Shown here piece by piece: positions 10,679 to 20,945 of a stretch of 64,000 bases of DNA. Both the position numbers and the translations under genes were made by a program. Within the stretch, counting starts at the first letter, position 1; each line of letters opens with the position of its first letter. The notes under the pieces are model-generated. The model worked only from the letters and a program-made list of their open reading frames with translations, ran no database searches and had not been told where the DNA came from. Source of the DNA: Nothopassalora personata (taxonomy: Eukaryota; Ascomycota; Dothideomycetes; Mycosphaerellales; Mycosphaerellaceae); the NCBI GenBank assembly GCA_033816765.1, contig CM066290.1, positions 2,294,001 to 2,358,000 of the forward strand, written 5' to 3'.

Positions 10679-11239
10679 TTACGACGAGACCAACTCCGAG
10701 AAGGATTCAGGAAGGAGGAGATTCCCATCCAAGGACAAGCTAGGGTCGAAGACCGAAGGATCGGAGGCAGGAAACCACCAGTCTTCCGGGATGGAAGGCG
10801 GAGCGGCCTCGAGCTCCCCTTGTTCTAACACTTGGATGCTCGCCTCCTCGACAGCGATCGCCTCGCCCTCGCGCTTTTCGTGCAGCTCAAGCTGACGACG
10901 AAGACGCGCCTCCTTCGCATAGGCTGCCGCGATCTCTTCACTCTTGCGAACGAGATCATGACGGACCGCTTCAAGCTCACGGGTGAGCTTGTCCCGTACG
11001 GACTGAAGGGACTTCCACTCAGCAGGAGTGACTCGCACGTCACAACCCTTGATGTTGTGTTCGTTGCACTCCGAACAGCGGCCCGATTTGATGTGGACAC
11101 GGCACACCTTTTTCTCACGAGTGCAGAAAGAGCACGACTTGACCATAGTAATCCCGTTCTCTCGAATGAACTTGGCAAGCTTCTTGCGACGATGCGTACT
11201 GGTTTTAGTGACGGGAAGGGAAAGGGAAGAAGAAGACAT
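10679..11239 (-). CDS. Antisense Zn(II)2Cys6-like, coiled-coil protein of element C
   Basis: An intact 186-aa frame opposite to gag. Residues 2-5 are Ser, followed by a basic patch (HRRKK, 16-20). Six Cys at 36, 39, 46, 55, 58 and 66 give CX2CX6CX8CX2CX7C, which falls within the pattern of fungal Zn(II)2Cys6 (GAL4-type) binuclear clusters, a DNA-binding fold. Residues about 72-150 are Glu/Arg/Lys/Leu-rich and predicted by eye as coiled coil, as in many dimerising cluster proteins. The C-terminus is acidic, with Trp and Pro. The ATG lies 73 nt from the 3' LTR, so its promoter is probably in that LTR read backwards. Decayed relatives occupy the same place in A, B and F, which argues for long selection. 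Function is unknown: regulation of the element, RNA binding or targeting are all possible. Many fungal 'hypothetical proteins' of this look are known to me from memory. Confidence 0.85.
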   Translation of the reverse strand: MSSSSLSLPVTKTSTHRRKKLAKFIRENGITMVKSCSFCTREKKVCRVHIKSGRCSECNEHNIKGCDVRVTPAEWKSLQSVRDKLTRELEAVRHDLVRKSEEIAAAYAKEARLRRQLELHEKREGEAIAVEEASIQVLEQGELEAAPPSIPEDWWFPASDPSVFDPSLSLDGNLLLPESFSELVSS

Positions 11240-11277
11240 CGTTGGATGACAAAGTTGGAAAGGAATGACATCTTGTA

Positions 11278-11312
11278 AGCTTCGGGACGAAGCTAGGCTA
11301 GAAGGGGGATGG
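11278..11312. promoter_or_regulatory. Hairpin plus polypurine tract before the element C 3' LTR
   Basis: A perfect 7-bp stem (agcttcg, loop gga, cgaagct) at 11278-11294 is followed by the purine run agaagggggatgg at 11300-11312, which abuts the LTR. The purine tract would prime plus-strand DNA synthesis. The same hairpin recurs at 407-423, 26318-26334 and 49973-49989, and in mutated form at 27433-27449, always between the antisense ATG and the LTR. It could be an RNA element of the sense transcript or lie in the leader of the antisense gene. Confidence 0.7.
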
Positions 11313-11631
11313 TGTTACGGATCGGTCTGGGGAAGCCCGTAGCCAACCAATCGATGCCAGCAGACCAGCGGATGCACCCGATATGCAGAGTGCTCTCAGT
11401 GCTCTCGGGTGCTCTCTCGAGAGAGCAGAGAGAGCAGAGAGAGCAGGAAAGATCACGCCAAGACACGGCACTATATAGACGACGCTCTTTTGCAAGTAGA
11501 TAGGAGCCTCGTGCTCAACTCATTTTAAGTATACACCATATACTGTTTGGAACCACTACCTTCATAACTGATTGAGACATCCCTGCAAAGATCCAAGCCC
11601 GAGTTGTGATAACGTACAGCGGTTCCTAACA
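11313..11631 (+). repeat. 3' LTR of element C
   Basis: 319 bp, identical to 9231-9549. It is followed directly by the target duplication gcgag. Read in reverse, it is the likely promoter source for the antisense gene, whose ATG lies 73 bp inside the element. Confidence 0.95.
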
Positions 11632-11636
11632 GCGAG

Positions 11637-12370
11637 CTACTGGCTACGCGATAGCGACGCTAGTGTTACTAACGTAGGGGTGCCTAATGTCTCTATAGCG
11701 CCTATACTTCTTAAGCAACTCGCCGGTAGTAACACTATTATACGTATCCTACTCGTCTACTATACTATTAGTAAGCGTATCGTAAGCGAAGAGCGTAGCG
11801 AATACTTACTAGCTACGAAGTATAGTAGATAGCTTATACATATCTTAATGTCGGTACCTAGGCGCCTAGCTAGTAAGGACTTAGGGGTCTACGGCCCTAG
11901 TACGCTAAACTTACGCTTCGCTAGCGTATCTAGTGCGCCGAGCGCGCTAGACATCTATGCTTATAGTACTAGTAATAGTGTTAGTAGTACTAAGGGGCCC
12001 TCTATAAGGGCCCCCTAGCGGAGCTAGTCTTAGATAGCTTCCTCTAAAGCTATAGTAGTGCTAGCGGGTCGCTAGGTAGTCGCTAGCGAGGAGCTAGTAG
12101 ATCGCTAGTAGTGCGGGTGTAGTGCGCTACGAGAACGTAGTATAAGGGAAAAAGAAGGAAAAGGAGGGAGAGGGTACGCTTCTTAAACCCTCGAGTTAGT
12201 TAACCCGGTAACTATAACTTTACACCTACCTATACTATAATAACGATACGCACGAGACCCGTAGGCGGGGTCGTACAGTAACGGAATCTACGAGAAGTAG
12301 ATAGATTACTTACATAGAAACCTCCTAAAGCCGCGAGCTAAGGGTAGCTCGGCCTAGAAGGGGAGGCAGT
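11637..12370 (+). other. Element D region after pol, second part
   Basis: Continuation of 8226-9230 across element C. RIP-mutated, with many tagtagtac-like short repeats and a local ggggccctctataagggcccc inverted repeat near 11994. No secure reading frame. It ends in a purine-rich tract just before the D 3' LTR. Confidence 0.4.
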
Positions 12371-12568
12371 TATAAGGGTAGCCTATAGCTAACCTTTACA
12401 TGTAATACGGCTATGCCCGGCTTAGCATACCGCACGTAACGCGCATGCGTACACTAGGAGACGCGTATAGCGTCGATAGAAGAAAGTAAGCTTTAGTTTA
12501 TCTACGATTAGAAGATCGTAGGCGTACTATACATTACGACATCCCCTTATAGCCTTACGGCCCTTATA
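12371..12568 (+). repeat. 3' LTR of element D
   Basis: 198 bp, matching 2555-2752. It is followed by gctaa, the same five bases that precede the 5' LTR, which fixes both outer borders of D. Confidence 0.9.
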
Positions 12569-12898
12569 GCTAACTTCCGCTCTATACCTACCTTTTAATA
12601 GTCCTAATAAGGTTAAATAGCTAGCGTCTATAGAGTCTAAAAAAGACAATTTTATTAAGCTAAAAACTTAGGATATAGTTAGTTAACTTACCTAAGGATT
12701 ATATATCTATTATATAATAGTAGGTTTATAAGATAAGAACCGACGCTAAAGGCCATTAGATATAATTAAATATAGAAGCTAGTAGGTTATAGAGAACTTT
12801 AAATAAATGTTAAGAGTAGATTAGGACGCGACTTTTAGGAATGCTTATTATCGTAAAAGTTAATGTTTCTTTATTATTTTATAGCTTATAATAACTAC
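12569..12898. other. Spacer between elements D and E
   Basis: About 325 bp of AT-rich, RIP-like sequence. I see no gene, LTR or structure here beyond the D target duplication at its left edge. Confidence 0.5.
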
Positions 12899-13145
12899 TG
12901 TTAAGATGTAGCATCTCAAGGGGAGCTAACAGTTAGGTTATGATCTAATAGCCTAAGGCATCTACGATGACTTAGCTTGTCGGAAGACACCTTCTCTCCC
13001 CTTTAGCTTAGATAGACATCCAATATAATTAACACATTGGTTCCTAATATATTGCTGCATGCCCTGTAGCTATTAGCTAGTTGAAGATTAATCTCTTACT
13101 CTACTCCGCTGCTAACTACGTATCCTATAAGGTCTTAACTTAACA
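12899..13145 (+). repeat. 5' LTR of element E
   Basis: 247 bp with a few transitions relative to 18266-18512 (e.g. gatgtagcatctcaag versus gatatagcatcttaag), all in the C-to-T or G-to-A direction. Confidence 0.9.
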
Positions 13146-13589
13146 GGTTATAAGCCCGGGTTTGTGTAGGAGTAAGAGCAACCTATATTAGTACAGGTTA
13201 CTTGTATCCCTTGCTATTATAGTAGAAAACATCTAGGAAGCAGAAGTCTACCCTATCTGTCCTATTAAGAAGCTTAGTTTAATACTAAGTGATAGGTAAT
13301 CTAGAAAAGGACTCTATACGGCTTACTATAAGCTAATACCTTAAAGACACTCTATAGGCAGAACTACATCGAGATACTATTAAGAAGGACTTTAAGTAAG
13401 TCATTTAGAACTCTACTAGGAGAGACAGACCTATGTCCTAGCTCCGGGACTATACCGCTCTTTCTTTACCCTACTAAGTAGGCCTTAGTATCTACACCTA
13501 CGAACCTTACTGTTCTACACTAAAAGCCTTAGCAGGACCTAAGCCACGACCTTGAAGCATATACACCTTGTTTTATTACATTCAATTCA

Positions 13590-16500
13590 TTATGGATTTA
13601 TACTAAGAGAAAGAAGAAGAGAAGGGAACTAAAATCCCAATTCTTAGGAGAGACAACTAGAAGAGATAGTTCAACCTTTAGAGATATAAGATAGAGAGCT
13701 AGTTAGCATTCTTTACAATTAATAACCTGTTAGAAGTGTTATTTAACAACATTAAGGGCAAGAACCTAAAACTCTAGGAAGAGACTAAGATTAAAGAGAT
13801 TCTTAATGCACTAACATAGACAAAATAAAATGCAGCTTACTGCTTTAGTATCCTAAGTAGGATTATAGAAGAAGATGAATTTAAGCTTAAGGGCTCTTGC
13901 GAATCTAGAAAAGCTGCTAAGATATAGGTACATCTCTAGAACAAGTATAGCTAGGTGTTGCTAACCTATACACATAAGCTTATAAAACAGTTTGTAAACT
14001 TTAAGATAAGTGAAGAGTTCACCATTAGATCTGCATAGGCACACCTAGTATCTCTTAGAAGGAGGATTACTAATGTTGACCTAGAGGGCTAGCACTATAG
14101 GAAAGCTAATATAAGAATAACCTAGCTTTTAAGCTCACTGCTACCTAACTACCATGTAGCTAGGGATACCATCATGGCTTAGCTAAAGATAGATTATAAA
14201 AGGACCTTAAAGATCCTTAAGGCTTAAGAGGCTAGATTAAATCCCTCTAAGGCTAAGTATAGTATAGCAGCTACCTAAGTTAGGTCCTTAGGTTAGGCAA
14301 GATTACTTTCCTGCCTTCTCTATAAGAAGGACTATCTTATTAAGGACTGCCCTAGTCTCTCTAAGGCAAAGAAGGTCCTTAGATCTTATTCCTAAGCACT
14401 ATCCTCCTAGAATATAACATATATTAAGAAGAGAAGATCTCTACTACTATCTTTAAGAAGAACACTAAGAGAGAAGTCCTCTATAGAGGAACTTAAGAAA
14501 ATGGTAAAGAAACTTAGCTCTAACATGCTATTACTCTAGAAGAACTAGGCCTAGTCTCCTTCCTCTAAAACAAGGAAGACTAGGAAAGGTTTCTCTACCT
14601 AAGAGCTACCTAACTTATACAACTCATCCTAGAAGACAATGTCTAATAATAATAAGTATAATAAAGTGGCTCACTTAACTATAGAAGTCTAAGGCAAGTT
14701 CCCCTTATTAGAGTAGTTACTTAATTCTTATGCTTTATCCTATATAACTAACTAGAACTACCTCTTTAGATCTATAACTCCCTTAACAAAGAAGAAATGG
14801 ATCAAAGTAGGAGGTAGGCATTTGTTGGCTACTTATATTAGGACTATAGAGATAAGTAGGAGATCTAGTAGGAAAGTTGTTTTAGAAGATGTTCTACTTG
14901 TACCTAAGCTAGGGGTGAACCTAGTTTCTTAGAACTAGTTTAGTAAGCAGTTTAGTGTCCAACCTCCTTCATTTTCTCTTATATCCCCCTCTAGCTAAAC
15001 TGTTGTCTAGACAAGGCTTCTTAGGGGGGTTCTATTTATTAATGAGATTTCTCCTCTACTATAAAAAAGGGCACATTACTTATTATGTACACTACTAATA
15101 GAGAATGCCTTTGTAACTGCTAAATTAGAGACTGACCTAAAATAGTAGGAGCTTTAGTATAGAAGATTTGCACACTTTAGGAAGAACTTGCTCTAGAATC
15201 TTCATAAGGTAATAGACTTAAAAGAACCTATTCCTATTCCTAGGGATAGCTTCCACTAGTGCAGAGTGTGTTCAATAGTAAAGATAAAAAAGTATAAAGG
15301 TAAGGTTACTAAGAGAAGACCTAAAAGACTTGCCCTTGTATCTATTGACACATGTAGTCTACTACTAACATTAAGGCTAGGGTTCAAATACTAGCTTAAG
15401 ATTATTAACAACTTCTCTAGAAAAAAGTGGACCTGTCCTCTTAAGAAAAGAGAAGATGCTCTAGTTACTCTCTAGAACTAGAAGATCAAGGCAGAGAGGA
15501 AATCATTAGCATAGTTAAAAGCAGTTAGGCTTAACAATGTAAGGGAACTTATTGTATTAGTTAAGTAGTAGGAGAAGGATTTAGGAATTGGGCTAGAGCA
15601 TACTAAGGTATATAACTTGCTCTAAAATAGACTATTTGAAAGGTCAATACAAACCTTAGAAGACTCTATAAGGGCAATGCTTAAAGAGGCTAAGATGCCA
15701 ATTGAATTCTAGCCTAAAGCACTAGAAGCCTAAACCTACATAAAGAATAAACTACTAAATGGTCTAGACTATAATAGGTTTAAGGTTTTACTAGATGAAG
15801 CCTTTAATAGTATTAAGCTAACTATTAACCATTTAAAGGTTTAGGGATGCAAAGCTATTGTCTACATGGACACAAGATCCTAGCCTTATTGGGCAAGAAG
15901 TAATAAACTAATAAATAGAGGTAAAGAAGCAGTGTTTATTAGATACGTTGAAAACACAGCTAAGGCCTAGCTCTTTTAGGAACTAGACATGAAAGCTATA
16001 AAACAACACATATATGTAGACTTCTTTAAGGACTAACCTAGAGGTAATATAGATCTTAATATTATAAAATTGAATCTATTAAGCAATGCACTAGCTAGGA
16101 GACCCTTAGGGAGGCTAAGGAAGGATATATCCTTAGAGCAACCGATTCACTATTCAATCATTCAGTAGAGTAGCCTAGTAACAGCCTAGCTAAGAAAGCT
16201 GTTTGTGCAACTTCCCTAGCCTCTAAAGAATATAGGGGAATTTCAGAAAATTGATAAGCTAATTAAGATAAGCTCACTAGATCTCTAGGAAAAGAATGTC
16301 ACTAGGACACAAGTAACTACTCTTGGATTATCCCTTAGTAAGAGGAGGGCTAACTATAATATTAAGGGCTATAAATAGAAATAGAAAGCCCTAAGATATA
16401 TAGTCCCTATACCTAAACTAGCTACTAAAGTAGGAGAAGCAATAGACCTCTTAGAGAACCTTGCTACTTACTACTAAGCTTTCTTTATAGCTATGCAATT

Positions 16501-18225
16501 AGTAGATGATTCAGTACTATAGGATAGTGAATTCCTAGAAGAAGTTGAGGAGATAGCCTTTATAGCAACTGCAGAAGTTATTACATACAAGCAAGAGATC
16601 CTAATTCTAAAGTCCTATAAGGATGCTATAAATAATAAGAAATGGGGACACCTTTAGAAGGAAGCAATCTAGAAGGAGCTAGATACTCTATAGAGTAATA
16701 ACACCTAGGAGAATGCTATTCTACTAAAAGGAGCAAACTTAGTTACGTTAAGATAGGTCTTTAATGTTAAAAGAAGCATTAGTAGAGCCATTAAAAAGTT
16801 TAAGGCTAGGCTAGTTATAAGGGGCTTTTTATAGAAGTTTAGTGTTAACTTTATAGAGACATTTGCGCCTATAGTTAGACAGGACACCCTTAGGGTGTTT
16901 ATAGCTATTGTGTGTAAGAAGGATCTCTATCTTCACTAAGTAGATATAAACAATGCGTTTACAGAAAGCACCCTCTATAAAGACATCTTTATGTTACTAC
17001 TACTAGGAGTTGAGCTTCTACCAAATATAGTGTTTAAGATCCTTAAAAGCTTATATAGACTTAAGTAAGTAGCTAGAGATTAGAATCAACTCTATATGTC
17101 AAAGCTTAGAGAGATTAGATTCACATAGTTAGAGGTGGATCCATACCTACTTATTTATAAGGAAAAAGAGATTATAATTCTCATACATGTAGATAACATT
17201 CCAATTGCTGCACTAAAGTTGACAGATGTTCTCTAGTTTAAAAGAGAACTTAGCAAAGTCTTTAAGATTAAAGATCTTAGTAAACCTAAAAAGATCCTTA
17301 GTATAAGAGTTATAAGGGATAGGAGGAGAGGAATCCTAAAACTTAACTAGGGACACTTTGTTAGGGACAACCTTACTAAGATAGGGATAAACTATAAGAA
17401 GGCAGCACCTATACACTCACCTATAGACAGCTATAAGGCTCTTAAACCTTTAAGCTACATAGATAAGAGGTATAATAAAGCAGAGTACTAGAGTATTAAT
17501 AGTACATAGATGTAGCTAGCAACAATTACAAGGCTAGACATTGCTTTTACCCTAGGAAGGATAAGCTCATTTGTGAGTGACCTATCTACCTACTACATAA
17601 AGGCTTTAAAGAAGATTATAAGATATCTAAGGTTATATCCTAATCTTAGCCTTGTCTTCTCTAGGCATAGAGAAGGATGCCTAGTTGGATACTGTAACTC
17701 TAATTATGCAATGGACAAAGTAGACAGAGTCTCTATCCTTAGGTATATCTTCTTCCTCTATAGGGCACTAGTCTCCTAGATAAGTAAGAAGCAAAAGTCT
17801 ATAGCAACATCCATAATGGAAGCTAAATACATAGCTATAAATGCATATATAAAGCAATCCCAATTCCTAGCTTTACTACTAAGGGAGATAGACTGTCTAG
17901 AGTTAGTAGGAGACTGCTCCTATTAACTAAGGATTACTAGAAACCAGGAGACTGTATTAAGCTTAAGACTAGTCTAATTAAGAGGTAACAACTAAGCTGC
18001 CCTTACCCTAGTGAGGGATGCACATGTTTATAATAAGTTAAAGCACATTAACATTGCCTACAATACTGTTAGGAAACTTTAGTGGAGAAGGCTTATTACT
18101 ATTAAGTACACCCTAATATCTAAGATGGTTGTAGATGGGTTCACAAAGCTAAAGACTAGTCTACACTTCTAGAGGTTTGTGAGCTAGCTTAACCTGTTAT
18201 AGAGGTCTAAATACTACTAATAGGA
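13590..18225 (+). pseudogene. Element E gag-pol, RIP-inactivated
   Basis: Gag begins near 13590 and holds a degenerate zinc knuckle (CLLYKKDYLIKDC, near 14310-14350). The integrase follows, with a recognisable zinc-binding start (H.FRKNL...H, CRVC near 15260) and core. RT has the DINNAF block near 16950 and an active-site box read His-Val-Asp-Asn at about 17185-17197. Then comes RNase H with KHINIAYN near 18040 (relatives: KHI.V.YH). Stops are mainly TAG at Gln/Trp positions. The frame is otherwise largely continuous, so decay was by substitution, not by indels. The plus-strand open piece 17573-17779 is one surviving part of RNase H. Confidence 0.8.
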
Positions 18226-18265
18226 GAAGAGCAGACTGTGACCTCCTATGTAAGATAAGTAGGAG

Positions 18266-18512
18266 TGTTAAGATATAGCATCTTAAGGGGAGCTAACAGT
18301 TAGGTTGTAATCTAATAGCCTAAGGCATCCACGATGACTTAGCTTGTCGGAAGACACCTTCTCTCCCCTTTAGCTTAGATAGACATCTAACACAATTAAC
18401 ACATTGGTTCCTAATATATTGCTGCATGCCCTATAGCTATTAGCTAGTTGAAGATTGATCTCTTACTCCACTCCGCTGCTAACTACGTATCCTATAAGGT
18501 CTTAACTTAATA
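18266..18512 (+). repeat. 3' LTR of element E
   Basis: 247-bp partner of 12899-13145; ends cttaata (mutated cttaaca). Confidence 0.9.
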
Positions 18513-19513
18513 GGATTAGCTGTTTAAGTATATAATCTTAGTAAGTTATTCTAGAGTCTTAGTACGCTTATTACTATTACTAAAAACCTTCTCGAGCTAC
18601 GTAAAGAGTACTCTAGGGTTCTTCCTATATTTACTATCCCTTTTTCTAGAAGTATTATATTCTTGTATATTTCCTCGCTAGTAGGGTATCGTTAATTGTA
18701 TCCTAATAGAACTTATTAGAAAGCGTAGTGTCTAGGGTAGAACGTACCTAAAAGGAACTCTTTAGTCTTAGAAAGTTATCGTAAAACGTCTCTACTATAC
18801 TATCCTAGGTAGGTAGGTTCTAACCTCTAGGCCTAAATAGCTCTCCTCTACGTCGCGGTATCAATATAGTAGAATTTAACGTATATAGTAACTATCTTAT
18901 TAGGTTAGTTATAGGTGTATCTTCCTATATTAGTAGCGATAATATTATAGGAGTTAACTATAGTCGAGCTTCTTTTAACTCTTTTAGGGCGCTACGCGTC
19001 GCTATTTATTTAGCTTCTATTACTTTCTAACGTTAGTATAGTTACTAGAATATAAACTATAGCATTTTATATAAGGTATCTATCTTAGGATTATTACTAC
19101 CTAACGATACTATTACGACTACCGACTGTTAGATAACAGATACCTAGTTACCTTAAAAAGATCGAACTTAATATTACGGGTAAATAACATATATACTAAA
19201 ATTCTATATAGTATTTACTAAGATTAATACGGAAGAAAGAAAAAGTTAGACGCTATCTAAAATAAAGTAACCGTAGCTTACTCTAGCGTATAGGTGTAGT
19301 GTAAGGGGATCACGTGACGGGCGTAGGTTACGTAACATTAGTAAAGGGATATATACCCGTACTGTCCTCGGTTACTCGACCGCGGACACTGTACCTTTTA
19401 GTCGGGTTAGGTAGGGTGTAATGCACGGGACATCGCTCTTATATGTAGCTAGTACTAAGATATAAGAGTCCGTTCCTTATATAGGTAATATAAAGATTAG
19501 TAGGTAGGGATTT
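18513..19513. other. RIP-mutated stretch between elements E and B
   Basis: No gene recognised. On the minus strand around 18650-18800 a frame of about 70 codons broken only by TAG can be read (e.g. ETFYDNFLRLKSS), possibly a remnant coding region of unknown family. Near 19330 is ggttacgtaaca, a form that could be an LTR end in reverse orientation, but no partner was found. The last five bases before B are its target duplication. Confidence 0.3.
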
Positions 19514-19518
19514 ATTAT

Positions 19519-19973
19519 TGTTACGGTTTGGATTGAGCTACGACGGCACGCCTAACTATTAGCTATAGAGATCACGTGCGCCGCACGACGGCACGCCTAA
19601 CTATTAGCTACAGAGATCACGTGCGCCGCACGAGATTACTCGCTTACTAGCGACTTAGTGATTTGAGATCACTCGCTTACTAGCGACTTAGTAATTCGAG
19701 ATTACTCGCTCACTAGCGATTGAGTAATTAAGACTAAGACTAGTAATGTCTCCTTTGTATTTAGGAACGCTAAAAACCCTTATGGTTTAGAAGCGTTTAA
19801 CTCACTATTCAATCTTACTATTTAGAATATAACCTTACCTAACCGCTACCTCGCTACTGCTTTATACTACTCTCCCTCCTACTCCTACTCGACGAGAATA
19901 AATCTCGATCGAACGAAGGTTACCTAACTTGTTAGTTGACTTAGTAAGATCATAGGTTTAACTAAATCTAATA
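19519..19973 (+). repeat. 5' LTR of element B, with internal repeat arrays
   Basis: 455 bp. Two tandem copies of an approximately 45-bp unit each contain atcacgtgcgccgca, and three of an approximately 36-bp unit start gagattactcgct. The CACGTG palindromes are potential binding sites for helix-loop-helix factors; this is inferred from the motif only. Ends tgttacgg...tctaata. Confidence 0.9.
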
Positions 19974-20039
19974 GCTTTAAACGCCCTCTAGAATGGGAGA
20001 TCGATAGAGTACTAGGGGAACACCCGCCCCTAGTGAAGT

Positions 20040-20945
20040 AGATAGAGGTACCCGACTACGGACCGCGAACGATGCTATTAATGCCTTAGCTACTCACGTA
20101 GGCAATAAATCCCTTAAGGTTAGTAAGCTAGAGTTTTACTATAGCGACCGAGACAAGTTCGACACTTAGGTTACTTAGATAGATATGTACTTCTTATTTA
20201 ACTCCTTAGCTAAAAACCTTAAGCCTATCTTCGCTACTACCTTTTTAAGAGGACGAGCATAGCATTAGGTTAAACCCTTCCTAAGAACCTACTTAGACAG
20301 CAACGGCACCGACAACGCTAACGGAATCTTTACGTCTTATAACTACCTTAAGAATGCTATAAAGAGCGTCTTTAGGATCTCTAACGAGGTCGCTACTGCC
20401 GTTCGTATTATATAACACTTAACTTAGAAGACGTCTACCGCCGAGTATGCTACTAAATTCTAGGAATACGCTCAACTTACCGATTGGGACGATAAGGCCT
20501 TATAAGTTATGTACCGACGTAGCTTAAAGGAGAACGTTAAGGACGAGTTAATACGGGATAGTTAAAGAATCAATAACTTAGGTAACCTTATTAGAGTTAC
20601 GATTAATCTTAACGACAAGCTCTACGAGAGAGCTATAGAACGACGATACGACTCTAAGGTATCCGGAAAGGCCGGATTCACACTAGGCTACGATAATCGC
20701 AACAGGGACTATAATAACTTTAATAACAACAAGCCTAGCTATAAGCTATACTATAGACTATAGCCTATAGAACTCGACGTTACCGAGAAAGGTCGTAAGA
20801 TCGGAAGTAAGAACAGGGGTAAGAAAGGGCCTAAGAGTTCGAAAGGAAGCTTTACTTACTATAACTATAGTAAGGAAGGCTACATAGTAAGGGACTGCTA
20901 CGGTAAGAGAAATATAGTGCGCCGTAAGTAGTTTAACATAATGTA
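20040..20945 (+). pseudogene. Element B gag, RIP-inactivated
   Basis: Gag-type capsid sequence with the FLRGRA block that matches element C Gag, and a C-terminal zinc knuckle remnant (YYNYSKEGYIVRDC near 20860-20900) in which Tyr replaces three of the four metal ligands, including the His. Few stops lie in frame, fewer than in A. The original start codon cannot be named; the frame can be read from about 20080. Confidence 0.75.

Larger units (their letters stand above)
9231..11631. mobile_element. Element C: intact non-autonomous LTR element with gag and an antisense gene only
   Basis: Identical 319-bp LTRs (9231-9549, 11313-11631), TG...CA ends, and 5-bp target duplication gcgag (9226-9230, 11632-11636). 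The interior is only 1763 bp and holds gag on the plus strand and a zinc-cluster gene on the minus strand, with stops 104 bp apart. No protease, RT or integrase is present, so movement would need enzymes in trans. This resembles the published class of LTR elements with gag only (TR-GAG), here with an added antisense gene. Normal CA/TG content and identical LTRs mean it entered this RIP-mutated locus recently and has not been through RIP since. The purine tract and hairpin before the 3' LTR match those of families A, B and F. Confidence 0.92.
2555..12568 (+). mobile_element. Element D: Ty3/gypsy chromovirus with two nested insertions
   Basis: Two 198-bp LTRs (2555-2752, 12371-12568) start tgtaaggg/tataaggg and end cccttaca/cccttata. 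The 5-bp target duplication gctaa lies at 2550-2554 and 12569-12573. Removing the insertions at 6566-7328 and 9231-11631 with their target duplications leaves about 6.8 kb, a normal gypsy length. A purine-rich tract (about 12356-12370) precedes the 3' LTR. The order gag, protease, RT, RNase H, integrase, chromodomain is that of Ty3/gypsy chromoviruses. Every domain carries RIP stops, so it cannot move by itself. Confidence 0.9.
12899..18512 (+). mobile_element. Element E: Ty1/copia retrotransposon, moderately RIP-mutated
   Basis: Two 247-bp LTRs (12899-13145, 18266-18512) with tgttaag...cttaaca/cttaata ends. Directly after the 5' LTR is ggttataagcccggg, probably the primer-binding site, because copia G has almost the same bases in the same place. 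The integrase-before-RT order shows Ty1/copia. More CA dinucleotides survive than in D or A, so mutation was lighter or of different context. No target duplication is visible: the flanks are actac before and ggatt after. Confidence 0.88.

Noticed and set aside
10825..11278. 148-aa ORFs on both strands across the antisense gene
   Set aside because: Shadows; the 186-aa frame has the ordered Cys pattern, coiled coil and homologous frames in A, B and F.
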